Source: an uncultured Eubacteriales bacterium (GTDB taxonomy: Bacteria; Bacillota_A; Clostridia; Christensenellales; Aristaeellaceae). From it: 21,797 nucleotides of DNA. Positions within the stretch are counted from its first letter, which is position 1, and each line of letters starts with the position of its first letter. This document shows, in pieces, positions 21,613-21,797 of the stretch. The stretch covers positions 1 through 21,797 of the forward strand of contig CALVKX010000009.1 in assembly GCA_944333375.1 (NCBI GenBank). Reading direction: 5' to 3'. A program made the position numbers and the translations under genes. The notes below the pieces were generated by a model. That model searched no databases. It was given only the letters and a program-made list of their open reading frames with translations, and was not told the DNA's origin.

Positions 21613-21797
21613 CGCTTTTCTCCTTTGTTTCGTAAAATTTGGACCTTGTCAAAGAGTAGATTCGCCACACAAGGAAAACTTTCCTTTTTGCTTCGCCATT
21701 TGAAGTCTTCGGCGGCAGAAATACGCCGCAGTGAGAGCACGCGCTCCCTGTCGCGCAGGCATGGAACCGGTGTTTTGGGTTCTCCCTGGTTTACATT
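21594..21797 (-). other. Open frame entering from the right edge, probably not a gene
   Basis: One minus-strand frame stays open from the edge for 67 codons and stops at 21594, inside the 5' end of the phosphofructokinase gene. Its product is Arg/Lys-rich with no recognised motif (for example LRDRERVLSLRR and CVANLLFDKVQI). It overlaps the pfk ribosome site and start, so it is more likely chance or part of a repeated intergenic element than a real C-terminus. The true start would lie outside the window. Confidence 0.2.
21671..21686. promoter_or_regulatory. 16-bp dyad upstream of pfk
   Basis: AAGGAAA and TTTCCTT form perfect 7-bp arms around two bases, about 60 bp before the pfk ATG. The position suits an operator, but no clear promoter hexamers could be paired with it. 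Confidence 0.35.

Noticed and set aside
21624..21652. TTGACA (21647-21652) as the pfk promoter
   Set aside because: No acceptable -10 lies 16-18 bp downstream, and a start there would fall on the ribosome site.

Overview
The window looks like chromosomal DNA from a fairly GC-rich member of the Bacillota (Clostridia-like). Reasons: strong AAGGAGG-type ribosome-binding sites, consensus sigma-A promoters with 17-18 bp spacers, GntR/DeoR sugar regulators, a YolD/Y-family polymerase damage cassette typical of this phylum, and remains of an IS3-family element. Every intact gene lies on the minus strand, so the region reads right to left. The long plus-strand open frames are antisense shadows. No rRNA, tRNA, CRISPR array or intact mobile element was seen.

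In transcription order: (1) A PfkA-family phosphofructokinase (21612-20455) has no visible terminator and is followed by a promoter. (2) Next is a nitrate/sulfonate-type ABC importer (permease, ATPase, binding protein; 20351-17734). After a strong hairpin come a 7-TM sensor histidine kinase and a LuxR-type response regulator. Five sugar enzymes follow: a NagB-like isomerase/deaminase, NagA, a class II aldolase, a divergent triose-phosphate isomerase and a LarA-family racemase/epimerase. The run ends at a clear terminator near 9849. NagA, NagB, PFK, aldolase and TIM together could carry N-acetylglucosamine-6-phosphate to triose phosphates. However, NagB, TIM and the long LarA protein are divergent and the importer is not a usual sugar type, so the true substrate may be different.

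(3) A damage-response cassette (9538-6268) contains a self-cleaving LexA/UmuD-type repressor, a small conserved protein, a Y-family DNA polymerase and a YolD-like protein. Its promoter is flanked and occupied by a 13-bp direct repeat. (4) A GntR/UTRA regulator (6144-5413) precedes a pentose/deoxypentose operon: deoC, a broken gene, a ribokinase-family kinase, a DeoR regulator and a ROK kinase resembling D-allose kinase. The broken gene (4473-3381) is a chimera: a frameshifted FGGY carbohydrate-kinase N-terminal half joined in frame to the C-terminal third of an RbsC-type permease. This looks like the scar of a deletion that removed the rest of a sugar ABC transporter. The deoC promoter is a perfect TTGACA-17-TATAAT overlapped by a 13-bp palindrome; related sites lie at the gntR start point and the gntR 3' end.

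(5) The left edge (1-350) holds a frameshifted IS3-family transposase C-terminus.

All calls come from reading the sequence by eye, without database searches. Family assignments of the core enzymes are secure. Substrates, operators and RNA structures are inferences.
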